This document shows positions 41,654 to 50,466 of a stretch of DNA of 64,000 nucleotides, piece after piece (position 1 is the stretch's first letter; each line of letters opens with the position of its first letter). The notes beneath the pieces were generated by a model. The model searched no databases, was not told where the DNA came from, and saw nothing but the letters and a program-made list of their open reading frames with translations. A program made the translations under genes and the position numbers. The DNA comes from Chryseobacterium indologenes (GTDB taxonomy: Bacteria > Bacteroidota > Bacteroidia > Flavobacteriales > Weeksellaceae), in the NCBI GenBank assembly GCA_002439165.1, contig DJTE01000040.1:1-64000 (forward strand), given 5' to 3'.

Positions 41654-41845
41654 ATCAGAGATCAGAGATAATAGACGGATAGATAACAGACGGATGGATG
41701 GATAGATGACAGACCACATACTCTTTATTTCACAGGTTACATCTTATAGCTATACTATTAGCATAAATATATATTAAATTTTCGTAAATAAATTATTAAT
41801 TACAATTTGGCATCAATAAAAAACAACGCCAAAAATTGATAATTT
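41654..41845. repeat. low-complexity GGATAGAT-like tract before the porin gene
   Basis: About 60 bp after the regulator gene form an impure microsatellite of AGATCAGAGATAATAGACGG and GATGGATAGATGACAGACC units (41654-41715). The remaining 130 bp up to the porin ATG are AT-rich. TACAATTTG near 41804 resembles, but does not equal, a -7 box. Confidence 0.5.
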
Positions 41846-43225
41846 ATGAAAAAAATTCTCATATTTATAGGATTAACCGTAATAAGCAGTTCTTTATACT
41901 CGCAGGGCTCTCCGGATTATGGCAGCGGATTAAAATTAAATCTCAACCAGGATGGAGATAAGTACATCAGATTTATTTTATGGGATCAGTTCTGGCTCAG
42001 GAATACCCAGATGAATCCGGGAAGCACGGTAGCAGGTGAACCTACGGACAACTCATGGAGCCTGGGAAACAGAAGATTAAGAGCTTTAGCTTATGCCCAG
42101 ATCTCTAAAAGATATATGATTCTGGCTCATTTTGGAATCAACAACCAGACCTTTATCAATGGTGGAGGGTCAGGGACTTCAGGAACAGGCGGTTACGGAA
42201 ACGGCAAGAAACCGCAGCTGTTTTTTCATGATGCCTGGAATGAATATGCAGTTATTTTACCTGGAGAAGCGGGAAAATTCAGTTTATCTTTAGGGGCAGG
42301 ACTTCATTATTATATGGGACTTTCCCGTATGACTATGGCTTCAACGCTTAATTTCCTTACAGTGGACTCTCCTATTTTCTCATGGCCCCTCATCGATAAC
42401 TCAGATCAGTTTGCCAGACAGCTGGGTATGTTTGCCAAAGGAAAATACGGAAACCTGGAATACCGTTTCAGCTTAAACAAACCTTTTGCCACCGATCTTG
42501 TTCCGGTAAATGTAACAGATCCGTCGAAAGCCGTAGCCGTAGACAACAATGGAAATCCAAGTTTTTCAAAGGCCGGTTATGTTGAGTACCAGTTTCTTGA
42601 TGAAGAATCCAACACCCTCCCCTTCAAAGTCGGCTCTTATCTGGGAACGAAAAAAGTTTTCAATGTAGGAGCAGGTTTTTACCACCAGGCAGACGGAACA
42701 AGAACTTCTGTAAACTCCAACGTAGAAAAACACGATATTACTCTTTTTGCCGTAGATGCTTTTGCTGATATTCCATTAGGAGAAGCTAAACATAAAATGG
42801 CGGTTTCTGCCTATGCCGGATATTACAATTACAATTTCGGACCTAATTATGTCAGAAACTTAGGAATAATGAACATTGCGGCAACAGACCCCAGCTTTAT
42901 GGGAAACAAAGCCATCGCAGGGCCCGGAAATCTTCAGCCTACCATAGGAACAGGTAATATTATCTATGCCCAGGCCGGTTTACTCTTACCCAATCAGGCG
43001 GAAAAACCAAAAGTCAGGATACAGCCTTTCGCAGCGTACACCCATAAAAGTTTTGAAGCTTTCGACAAATCATCTTCACAATTTGATATAGGCGCCAACT
43101 GGTTTATTGACGGTCATCACGCGAAAATTACCACACAGTATTCCACAAGACCGGTATATACAAGCCCGACAGAAAGCCCTTCTAGTAAAGGCGAATTTAT
43201 TGTCCAGTTTCAGATTTACCTGTAA
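41846..43225 (+). CDS. porin-like outer-membrane beta-barrel protein (459 aa)
   Basis: A signal peptide ends in LYSQ near residue 20. The mature protein has alternating hydrophobic and polar strands, many aromatic girdle residues (IRFILWDQFWLRNTQ), Gly/Asn turns and a C-terminal strand FIVQFQIYL ending next to an aromatic. A Gly/Thr-rich loop lies near residues 112-127. It is probably a trimeric substrate channel in the outer membrane. Being 55 bp before an MHS-type transporter, it likely lets in the same substrate. Confidence 0.8.
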   Translation: MKKILIFIGLTVISSSLYSQGSPDYGSGLKLNLNQDGDKYIRFILWDQFWLRNTQMNPGSTVAGEPTDNSWSLGNRRLRALAYAQISKRYMILAHFGINNQTFINGGGSGTSGTGGYGNGKKPQLFFHDAWNEYAVILPGEAGKFSLSLGAGLHYYMGLSRMTMASTLNFLTVDSPIFSWPLIDNSDQFARQLGMFAKGKYGNLEYRFSLNKPFATDLVPVNVTDPSKAVAVDNNGNPSFSKAGYVEYQFLDEESNTLPFKVGSYLGTKKVFNVGAGFYHQADGTRTSVNSNVEKHDITLFAVDAFADIPLGEAKHKMAVSAYAGYYNYNFGPNYVRNLGIMNIAATDPSFMGNKAIAGPGNLQPTIGTGNIIYAQAGLLLPNQAEKPKVRIQPFAAYTHKSFEAFDKSSSQFDIGANWFIDGHHAKITTQYSTRPVYTSPTESPSSKGEFIVQFQIYL

Positions 43226-43280
43226 CAACCGGATTCTCCGCTATTATTTATTTAATTAACATCAAAAAAAATCAAGCAAT

Positions 43281-44861
43281 ATGAGCGAAAACCATCAAGA
43301 AAACTACGAAAACATGACCGAAAGGCAGAAAAACCGCACGATCTGGAGCGTTATTACGGCCTCTTCTCTCGGTACCCTGATAGAATGGTATGACTTCTAT
43401 ATTTTCGGAAGCTTAGCCATTGTTCTGGCAACGAAATTCTTTCCTGCTGATAATCCTACCGCAGCATTTCTGTCCACCCTGGCCACTTTTGCCGCCGGAT
43501 TTGTCGTAAGACCTTTCGGAGCGCTGTTTTTCGGAAGACTGGGAGATATTATCGGAAGAAAATATACGTTTCTGGTCACTTTGCTGATCATGGGATTTTC
43601 AACATTCCTGATCGGGTGTATTCCAAGCTATGAGACCATCGGATTTTTAGCACCTGTCCTTGTTTTAATTTTAAGACTTCTCCAGGGACTTGCCCTCGGT
43701 GGTGAATACGGAGGTGCCGCTACCTATGTTGCCGAATATGCACAACCTCACCGGAGAGGTTACTGGACATCCTGGATACAGACTACCGCAACAGCAGGAC
43801 TTTTCATTTCCCTGATCGTAATCCTGGTTACCAAAACTTCGCTTTCGGCTGAAGAATTTGACCACTGGGGATGGAGGGTTCCTTTCTGGATCTCTATTCT
43901 TATGGTGGGTGTTTCTTACATCATCAGAAAAAACATGAAAGAATCTCCACTTTTTGCGAAGGCTAAAAGCGAAGGAAAAACGTCCAAAAACCCATTGAAG
44001 GAAAGCTTTGGAAACAAATACAATTTCAAATTTGTTCTTCTTGCCCTGTTCGGAGCCGCTATGGGACAAGGGGTAATCTGGTACACGGGACAGTTCTATG
44101 CGATGAGCTTCCTGCAGAAAGTAATGAATGTAGAATCTGCACAGGTTGATTCACTGATGGCAACTGCCTTATTTCTGGGAACTCCTTTCTTCGTTTTCTT
44201 CGGATGGCTTTCTGACAAAATAGGACGAAAAGCGGTGATGATGACCGGAATGCTGATAGCCATATTAGCCTACCGCCCGATATACGACAGTATGTTCAAC
44301 AGTGTAAAGCTTGAAAACAAAACCGTTGCCGCCAATGGCATTACAGAAAAGAGAACCGCTAAAATTCACGATAAAGTTGCTTCAGACAGTCTGATTACCT
44401 TCCATAAAGAAACCCTTTATACAGACGGAACCTTAATTAAAAAAGACAGTGTAGCTCACTGGTCGCCTGCTGGTCCGGTAATGAAAGACGGAAAAGCGGA
44501 AGAACCGAAAGTATCACAGTCCGTAACCCTGGCCGACAATACAAAATGGTATCTGATCTTCCTTGTATTTATCCAGGTGATATTTGTAACTATGGTGTAT
44601 GGCCCTATCGCAGCTTTCCTTGTAGAAATGTTCCCGGTAAGAATCCGTTACACCTCCATGTCTCTCCCTTATCATATCGGAAACGGAGTATTTGGAGGAC
44701 TTCTTCCGGCTGTTGCCACTTATCTGGTTACGGTAGGTAAAGACGCAGGCCATCCGACATGGTATCTTGAAGGGTTATGGTACCCGATAGGGGTTGCTGC
44801 AGTCTGTTTAATCATCGGATTATTTTATCTTAAAAACAAGAACAATAATATTCACGATTAG
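43281..44861 (+). CDS. MHS-type major facilitator transporter with a periplasmic insertion (526 aa)
   Basis: Twelve-TM MFS transporter of the metabolite:H+ symporter type. The conserved loop GRLGDIIGRKYTF (TM2-3), GLALGGEYGGAATYVAEYA (TM4-5) and the second-half GWLSDKIGRKAVM (TM8-9) are visible. Between TM9 and TM10 an extra polar segment of about 85 residues (about 335-420, rich in Lys/Asp/Thr) would lie on the periplasmic side. Organic acids such as acetate, propionate or dicarboxylates are likely substrates given the acyl-CoA synthetases downstream. Confidence 0.88.
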   Translation: MSENHQENYENMTERQKNRTIWSVITASSLGTLIEWYDFYIFGSLAIVLATKFFPADNPTAAFLSTLATFAAGFVVRPFGALFFGRLGDIIGRKYTFLVTLLIMGFSTFLIGCIPSYETIGFLAPVLVLILRLLQGLALGGEYGGAATYVAEYAQPHRRGYWTSWIQTTATAGLFISLIVILVTKTSLSAEEFDHWGWRVPFWISILMVGVSYIIRKNMKESPLFAKAKSEGKTSKNPLKESFGNKYNFKFVLLALFGAAMGQGVIWYTGQFYAMSFLQKVMNVESAQVDSLMATALFLGTPFFVFFGWLSDKIGRKAVMMTGMLIAILAYRPIYDSMFNSVKLENKTVAANGITEKRTAKIHDKVASDSLITFHKETLYTDGTLIKKDSVAHWSPAGPVMKDGKAEEPKVSQSVTLADNTKWYLIFLVFIQVIFVTMVYGPIAAFLVEMFPVRIRYTSMSLPYHIGNGVFGGLLPAVATYLVTVGKDAGHPTWYLEGLWYPIGVAAVCLIIGLFYLKNKNNNIHD

Positions 44862-44904
44862 GCACTGAATCACTCAAATTTTTATTAATTTTAATACTAC
44901 TAAA

Positions 44905-45132
44905 ATGAACGGACTAAAAAAAATATTAGGCATACTCTGGATCGCCATTGCGCTGGTGGTGGGATATTTCGGAATAACAGTTTTAGGAATTCCCAAAATT
45001 ACTTCGGGTAAGCAGGAAGATCTGGTTTTCGGTATCATTATTTTATTTGTTTTGATGCCGATTATTTCCGGCGGACTGGGTATTTTCGGCTATTATGCCC
45101 TGACGGGAGAATATTCTGACGACAAGATTTAG
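44905..45132 (+). CDS. small two-TM membrane protein (75 aa)
   Basis: Two hydrophobic segments (residues 6-26 and 40-64) flank a short polar loop (PKITSGKQEDL), and the end is acidic (EYSDDKI). It follows the transporter gene by 43 bp and is probably an accessory subunit or stabiliser. No enzymatic motif. Confidence 0.7.
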   Translation: MNGLKKILGILWIAIALVVGYFGITVLGIPKITSGKQEDLVFGIIILFVLMPIISGGLGIFGYYALTGEYSDDKI

Positions 45133-45143
45133 TTATAAAAATA

Positions 45144-45185
45144 AACGATAATTGATGAATTATTATTTGTTCATCAATTATCGTT
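45144..45185 (+). repeat. perfect 16-bp stem-loop inside the operon
   Basis: Positions 45144-45159 pair perfectly with 45170-45185 around a 10-nt loop. The stem is AT-rich and no T run follows, so it is not a classical terminator. It ends 5 bp before the first ATG (45190) of the next gene, where it could hide the ribosome site or block RNA decay. Confidence 0.75.
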
Positions 45186-45189
45186 ATTC

Positions 45190-45393
45190 ATGAACATTAT
45201 GAAGAAAAGACACGAACAAAAACTGGTTATCCTGAGCATCGGGCTGATAATTGCCTTCAGTATTCCTTTTTCTCTGCTATTCAACAGCGACAGGGAAGTT
45301 TTTGGCTATCCTATGATCCTCGTTTACCTGTTTGCGGTCTGGATGATTTCCATCATTATTTCTTTTGTAATCGTAAAAAGGTATGATGAGTAG
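45190..45393 (+). CDS. small two-TM partner of the symporter-kinase (67 aa)
   Basis: Two membrane segments (about 12-30 and 41-61) with a KKRHEQK start and KRYDE end. A second ATG at 45199 gives the MKKRHEQK start. Small proteins of this shape (DUF3311/DUF4212-like) precede SSF symporter genes. It overlaps the symporter-kinase by 11 bp, so a physical partnership is likely, but this is inference. Confidence 0.75.
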   Translation: MNIMKKRHEQKLVILSIGLIIAFSIPFSLLFNSDREVFGYPMILVYLFAVWMISIIISFVIVKRYDE

Positions 45394-48079
45394 TTTTGCA
45401 TTATTTTTTGTGGTTTTGCTTTACCTGGCCCTTTTGTTCTTAGTTGCCCACCTGGCAGAGAAGAAAAAGAGCAAGCTGTGGATCAACAATCCCTATATTT
45501 ATGCCCTGTCTCTTGCGGTGTACTGCACGGCATGGACCTACTACGGAAGTATTGGCGTCGCGGCCACCAGCGGGCTCAACTATCTTCCTATCTATATCGG
45601 ACCTGTGATGATTATTCCGGCATGGATCTACATCAATACCCGGATCGTACGTATTGCCAGAATCAACAAAATAAGCAGCCTCGCGGATTTTATTTCTCTG
45701 AGATACGGTAACAGCAGAAGCTTCAGTGCCATTATTACAATCGTTTGCCTGCTCGCTATTGTTCCTTATATCGGGCTTCAGATCAAAGCGATTTCAGAAA
45801 CTTTCCATCTGGTGACAGAAACCTCAATGTCCAGCAATATTCTTACAGATAACGCCACATTCGTAGTTATCCTGATCGCTTTATTTTCCTCGTATTACGG
45901 AACAAAATACGTGGATGCTTCCGAGAAACGTTTAGGGATTATTTCAGCCATTGCCCTCGAAAGTTTTTTGAAACTCTTCTTTATTATTATTCTCGGAGTT
46001 TTTGTTATTTATTTTGTTTTTGACGGATTCTCCGATATTTACCAGAAAGCGAGCCAGTTTGAAGATTTTAAAGAAAAAAACACTTTTAGCGGAACCGAAG
46101 ACGCCATGAACTGGATGGTGCTTTGTATGATCTCTGCAACAGCCATATGTATTCTTCCAAGACAGTTCCATACTGCTATTGTAGAGAACAGACAGGAAAA
46201 ACATATCAGAACCGCCATCTGGTTTTTTCCTCTTTATCTTTTAATATTCACCGTATTTATATTCCCGATCGCCTGGGGCGGAAGGCTTATTTTTGACGGA
46301 CAGAAAGTAAATCCGGAGTTCTACTCTATTTTGATTCCCCAACATTTCGACAATACCCTGATTACTGTTTTTGTATTCCTGGGTGGGCTGAGTTCGTGCA
46401 TTTCCATGATTATTATTTCTGCCATTACTCTTTCGATCATGCTTTCCAACAACCTCATCATTCCTTATGGATTACTTGGAAAATTCAAATCTGAAAATGA
46501 GGTTCAGAATACCAGAAATATTACCAACATCAGGAAGTTCAGTATTTTCGCGCTGATCATCATGGCTTTTGTTTTCTATAAATATTTCATCCTGAGAACG
46601 TCACTGGATTCGGTGGGGTTGATCTCGTTTGTAGTGATCGCACAGCTTGCTCCCGCTTTTTTCGGAGCTATTTTCTGGAGAAGGGGAAGCTATAAAGGAG
46701 CGGTTACAGGATTGCTCGCCGGACTTGCCATATGTTATTTCGGATTGATTATTCCGCAGTATTATTTTTCTTACAACCAGGAATTCAAAGGCGTTCTGAG
46801 AGATATGTATGATGCTTTCGGGTTTTTCAATATTCCTTATCTGAGCAGGATCTCGCAGATCTTCTTCTGGTCTTTACTCATCAATACGGCTCTGTTCACC
46901 ATTATTTCCGTGAGTGTTAAAGGAAATTACCGTGAAAGAAATTTCGCCGAGCTGTATGTAGACATCGACAAATACATTCAGAATCATGAAAATGCTTTTA
47001 TCTGGCGCGGAACAGCTTATGTTTCGGATATTAAAAATATTCTGGAAAGATTTTTAGGTAAAAACAAAACCGAACAGGCGTTAAGGATCTTCAATTTAAA
47101 ATACAATATCGATTCCCAGACGGAAACAGCCGATTCCAGGTTTATCAAGTTTTCAGAAAATCTTCTGGCCGGGAGGATAGGAACCGCTTCTGCCAAGATC
47201 CTGATCGAAGGCGTAACAAAAGAGGATAAAATATCCTTAAAGGAAGTCCTGAATATTTTAGAGGAATCCAAAGAAAACATTTCCCTCAACAAAAAGCTTA
47301 CGGAACAGTCTGAAGAACTGCAGAAATTATCCGATGACCTCAGAAATGCCAACGAGAGCCTGATCATCAAAGACCGCCAGAAAGACGACTTTCTGGATTC
47401 CGTAGCCCATGAACTGAGAACCCCGATCACTGCCATCCGCTCTGCGGGGGAAATTTTAGCAGACGACGACGATATTCCCCTGGAGATCAAACAGGAATTT
47501 TTGAATAATATCATCACAGAATCAGACCGGCTAAGTGAAATCATCAACGACATTCTTTATCTGGACAAACTTGAACACGGCGAAATTGCTTTAAACATCA
47601 AAGAAAACAACATTCTCGAAACCTATAAAAAAGCAGTCAGTCCCCTGCACCATCTGATCCAGCAGAAAAACATCCATTTAAGCGAAGTAAACCTTCTGAA
47701 TCAGTATCTGTTTGAATATGATGAAGCAAGAATGATCCAGCTTTTCCAGAATATTTTAGGAAACGCCCTGAAATTCACAGATGACCAGGGAACAATACAG
47801 ACCAAATTATCGGAAAAAGAAAATGAACTCGTGATTAAGATCTTCAATACCGGAAGACATATTCCCGAAGAAGACCTTGAAATGATCTTTGATAAATTTT
47901 ATCAGTCCAAAAACCAAAATATTATCAAGCCTACCGGAAGTGGTCTGGGGCTGGCCATTTCCAAAAAGATCGTACAGGCTCACCACGGAAGCATAAAAGC
48001 AGAAAACAGCGGCCTGGGCGTCACTTTTACCATCAGCATGCCTGAACCGATAAATAACCGTAAAAATGAAGTTGAATAA
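45383..48079 (+). CDS. Na+/solute symporter-histidine kinase hybrid, CrbS/CbrA type (898 aa)
   Basis: The first 540 residues form an SSF symporter domain with about 13 membrane helices. A STAC linker follows (about 560-640, GTAYVSDIKNILERFLGK... FSENLLAGRIGTASAKIL), then a coiled coil and a histidine kinase: His676 in SVAHELRTPIT, an N box (ILGNALKFTDDQ) and G boxes (GSGLGLAISKK). In Vibrio, CrbS senses acetate and controls acs; CbrA of Pseudomonas is related. The next gene is a receiver protein 15 bp away. The symporter part may transport, sense or do both. Confidence 0.92.
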   Translation: MMSSFALFFVVLLYLALLFLVAHLAEKKKSKLWINNPYIYALSLAVYCTAWTYYGSIGVAATSGLNYLPIYIGPVMIIPAWIYINTRIVRIARINKISSLADFISLRYGNSRSFSAIITIVCLLAIVPYIGLQIKAISETFHLVTETSMSSNILTDNATFVVILIALFSSYYGTKYVDASEKRLGIISAIALESFLKLFFIIILGVFVIYFVFDGFSDIYQKASQFEDFKEKNTFSGTEDAMNWMVLCMISATAICILPRQFHTAIVENRQEKHIRTAIWFFPLYLLIFTVFIFPIAWGGRLIFDGQKVNPEFYSILIPQHFDNTLITVFVFLGGLSSCISMIIISAITLSIMLSNNLIIPYGLLGKFKSENEVQNTRNITNIRKFSIFALIIMAFVFYKYFILRTSLDSVGLISFVVIAQLAPAFFGAIFWRRGSYKGAVTGLLAGLAICYFGLIIPQYYFSYNQEFKGVLRDMYDAFGFFNIPYLSRISQIFFWSLLINTALFTIISVSVKGNYRERNFAELYVDIDKYIQNHENAFIWRGTAYVSDIKNILERFLGKNKTEQALRIFNLKYNIDSQTETADSRFIKFSENLLAGRIGTASAKILIEGVTKEDKISLKEVLNILEESKENISLNKKLTEQSEELQKLSDDLRNANESLIIKDRQKDDFLDSVAHELRTPITAIRSAGEILADDDDIPLEIKQEFLNNIITESDRLSEIINDILYLDKLEHGEIALNIKENNILETYKKAVSPLHHLIQQKNIHLSEVNLLNQYLFEYDEARMIQLFQNILGNALKFTDDQGTIQTKLSEKENELVIKIFNTGRHIPEEDLEMIFDKFYQSKNQNIIKPTGSGLGLAISKKIVQAHHGSIKAENSGLGVTFTISMPEPINNRKNEVE

Positions 48080-48094
48080 CTATAAACACCTCCT

Positions 48095-48457
48095 ATGAAA
48101 AAGATAATCATTGCAGATGACGAGCACAAAATATTAATGTCGCTGGAATACAGTTTCAAAAAAAACGGCTACGATGTCTATATTGCCAGAGACGGAGCCG
48201 AAGTGCTGGAATTTTTAAAAACCATGACCCCGGATGTTATCCTTCTCGATATCATGATGCCGAATCTGGACGGATACAGCACACTGGAAATCATCAAACA
48301 GGATGAAAAACTGAAAGACACCAAAATTCTTTTCCTGAGCGCCAAAAACAACCCAAAAGACATTGAAAAGGGACTGGAAATGGGAGCCGATGCTTACGTT
48401 ACCAAACCTTATTCCATCAAGAAGCTGATCCAGCAGATTGAAGAGATGTTTGAATAA
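48095..48457 (+). CDS. receiver-only response regulator (120 aa)
   Basis: Complete CheY-like receiver: Asp8-Asp9, phosphoacceptor Asp52 (ILLDIMMPNLDG), Ser82 and Lys104 (YVTKPYS). The chain stops right after the domain, with no DNA-binding or enzymatic output. It is 15 bp behind the symporter-kinase and 43 bp before the PrpE-type gene. In the Vibrio and Pseudomonas systems the partner regulator carries a DNA-binding domain, so output here must go through a further protein or phosphorelay. Confidence 0.93.
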   Translation: MKKIIIADDEHKILMSLEYSFKKNGYDVYIARDGAEVLEFLKTMTPDVILLDIMMPNLDGYSTLEIIKQDEKLKDTKILFLSAKNNPKDIEKGLEMGADAYVTKPYSIKKLIQQIEEMFE

Positions 48458-48500
48458 AAAAGATTCAAAAAAAAACGGAAAAACAGGATAATCAGAAAAC

Positions 48501-50405
48501 ATGAAACACAGAACTGATATGAATGCAGATATTTTATTTAAACAAAGCATAGAAGACAAGGAGAACTTCTGGAAGGAACAGGCCCAACAGATCCAATGGA
48601 CAGAATTCCCGTCACAGATTCTTTCTCATGATAAAAACAACTACCCGCAATGGTTTGCGGACGGAAAACTCAATATGTGTTATCTGTGTATTGACCAACA
48701 TATTGAAGATGGTTTCGGAGAGCAGACCGCCATTATATATGACTCTCCGGTAACCGGGCAGAAAAAAACCTACACCTTCAGCCAGGCTAAAGAGGAAATC
48801 TCAAAATTTGCCGGAGGGCTGGCTTCTTTAGGTTTACAGAAAGGAGACACCGCCGTGATCTATATGCCGATGATTCCTCAGACCCTTTTTGCCATGCTGG
48901 CCTGTGCAAGGATCGGAGTGATTCACAACGTGGTTTTTGGAGGATTTGCCCCTCATGAACTGGTGGTGAGAATAGACGACTGCAAACCCAAAGCATTGAT
49001 TACCGCTACCGCCGGAGTGGAAATCGCTAAAAGAATCCCTTATCTGCCTTTGGTGGAAAAAGCCATAGAAATGGCCCAGGACAAAGTAGACCACATCATC
49101 GTTTACAACAGAAAATTAGTCGATAACCAGCACGAAATGTTTGAAGGACTGACCGATTACGAAGAACTCGTTCAGCAATCAGCTCCTGCAGACTGTGTTC
49201 CGGTAGAATCCGTACATCCTTTATACCTTCTTTATACTTCAGGAACGACCGGAAAACCCAAAGGAATCGTCCGCGATACCGGAGGATATGCCACTGCCCT
49301 GAAATTTTCCATGAAATACATTTACGGTATGGAACCCGGAGAAACCTACTGGGCCGCTTCCGATTTCGGATGGGCGGTGGGACACAGTTACAGCGTTTAC
49401 GGACCCCTCATCAACAGAAACACCACCGTCATTTTCGAAGGAAAACCCATCATGACACCCGATGCAGGAACTTTCTGGAGAATCATCTCAGAATATAGGG
49501 TATCAGCCATGTTTACGGCTCCAACTGCGATCAGAGCCATCAAAAAAGAAGATCCTGACGGTGAACTTGTAAAAAAATACGATCTGTCCTGCCTGAAGAA
49601 ACAGTTTTTAGCCGGAGAACGCTGTGATGTCGCTACCCTTGACTGGTTCGCCCGACATATTGGAGTTCCCGCCATTGATCACTGGTGGCAGACAGAATCC
49701 GGATGGCCGATGCTGGGTTTAATGACTTTTGACGATCAGTACAAAATCAAAAGAGCTTCTGCCGGAAAGCCAATCCCGGGATATGATATTAAAATATTTG
49801 ATGAAAACGGATTTGAACTCGATCCTCATCATGAAGGCTATCTCGTCATTAAACTTCCGCTCCCGCCGGGTGCTATGCTTGGAATCTGGAATGATTATGA
49901 ACGCTTCCGGAACAGCTACCTGTCACAGTACAACGGCTACTACTTCTCAGGTGACGGAGCCATTCAGGACGAAGACGGCTATATTTTCATCACCGGAAGA
50001 GTGGATGACGTAATCAATGTAGCCGGACACCGTCTTTCAACTTCCGAAATGGAGGAGATCGTGTCATCTCATCCGGAAGTCGCGGAATGTGCTGTCGTGG
50101 GAATAGACGATGACCTTAAAGGCCAGGTACCTTTTGCCACAGTGGTTCTGAAAAACGGCTCGGTGATTTCTGAAGAACAGGTGGAAAAAGACATCATTCA
50201 GATGGTTCGTGAAAAGATCGGTGCCGTAGCTTTTTTAAAGAACGCCGTGGTTGTGAAACGGTTACCGAAAACCCGTTCCGGAAAAATCCTGAGAAAGCTG
50301 ATCAGAACCCTGCTGGACGGGAAAGAATTCCAGATCCCGTCTACGATTGATGACGAGAAAATCATTGAAGAAATTCAGGAAAAAATCAGGGAATATAGGG
50401 CTTAA
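48501..50405 (+). CDS. prpE: short-chain acyl-CoA synthetase, PrpE/ACSS3-like (634 aa)
   Basis: ANL-superfamily adenylate-forming enzyme. The phosphate loop is YTSGTTGKPKG (about residues 248-258). The aspect DFGWAVGHSYSVYGPL is of the propionyl-CoA synthetase type. HWWQTESGWP and the acetylatable Lys in LPKTRSGKILRK are present. It activates propionate or acetate to the CoA thioester with ATP. It is distinct from the second synthetase downstream, so the operon probably handles two acids. An in-frame ATG at 48519 is an alternative start. Confidence 0.85.
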   Translation: MKHRTDMNADILFKQSIEDKENFWKEQAQQIQWTEFPSQILSHDKNNYPQWFADGKLNMCYLCIDQHIEDGFGEQTAIIYDSPVTGQKKTYTFSQAKEEISKFAGGLASLGLQKGDTAVIYMPMIPQTLFAMLACARIGVIHNVVFGGFAPHELVVRIDDCKPKALITATAGVEIAKRIPYLPLVEKAIEMAQDKVDHIIVYNRKLVDNQHEMFEGLTDYEELVQQSAPADCVPVESVHPLYLLYTSGTTGKPKGIVRDTGGYATALKFSMKYIYGMEPGETYWAASDFGWAVGHSYSVYGPLINRNTTVIFEGKPIMTPDAGTFWRIISEYRVSAMFTAPTAIRAIKKEDPDGELVKKYDLSCLKKQFLAGERCDVATLDWFARHIGVPAIDHWWQTESGWPMLGLMTFDDQYKIKRASAGKPIPGYDIKIFDENGFELDPHHEGYLVIKLPLPPGAMLGIWNDYERFRNSYLSQYNGYYFSGDGAIQDEDGYIFITGRVDDVINVAGHRLSTSEMEEIVSSHPEVAECAVVGIDDDLKGQVPFATVVLKNGSVISEEQVEKDIIQMVREKIGAVAFLKNAVVVKRLPKTRSGKILRKLIRTLLDGKEFQIPSTIDDEKIIEEIQEKIREYRA

Positions 50406-50466
50406 ACAAAAAATTAAACATACATTTAATATTAATAAAATTCAAATTTCAAAAAAACGAAAGGAT

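Noticed and set aside
41654..41715. GGATAGAT microsatellite as a phase-variation switch
   Set aside because: The repeat is impure, intergenic and not obviously within a promoter spacer or coding start.
50347..50466. N-terminal extension of acs
   Set aside because: The basic 40-residue stretch overlaps the preceding gene and precedes a good ribosome site and the conserved acs start.
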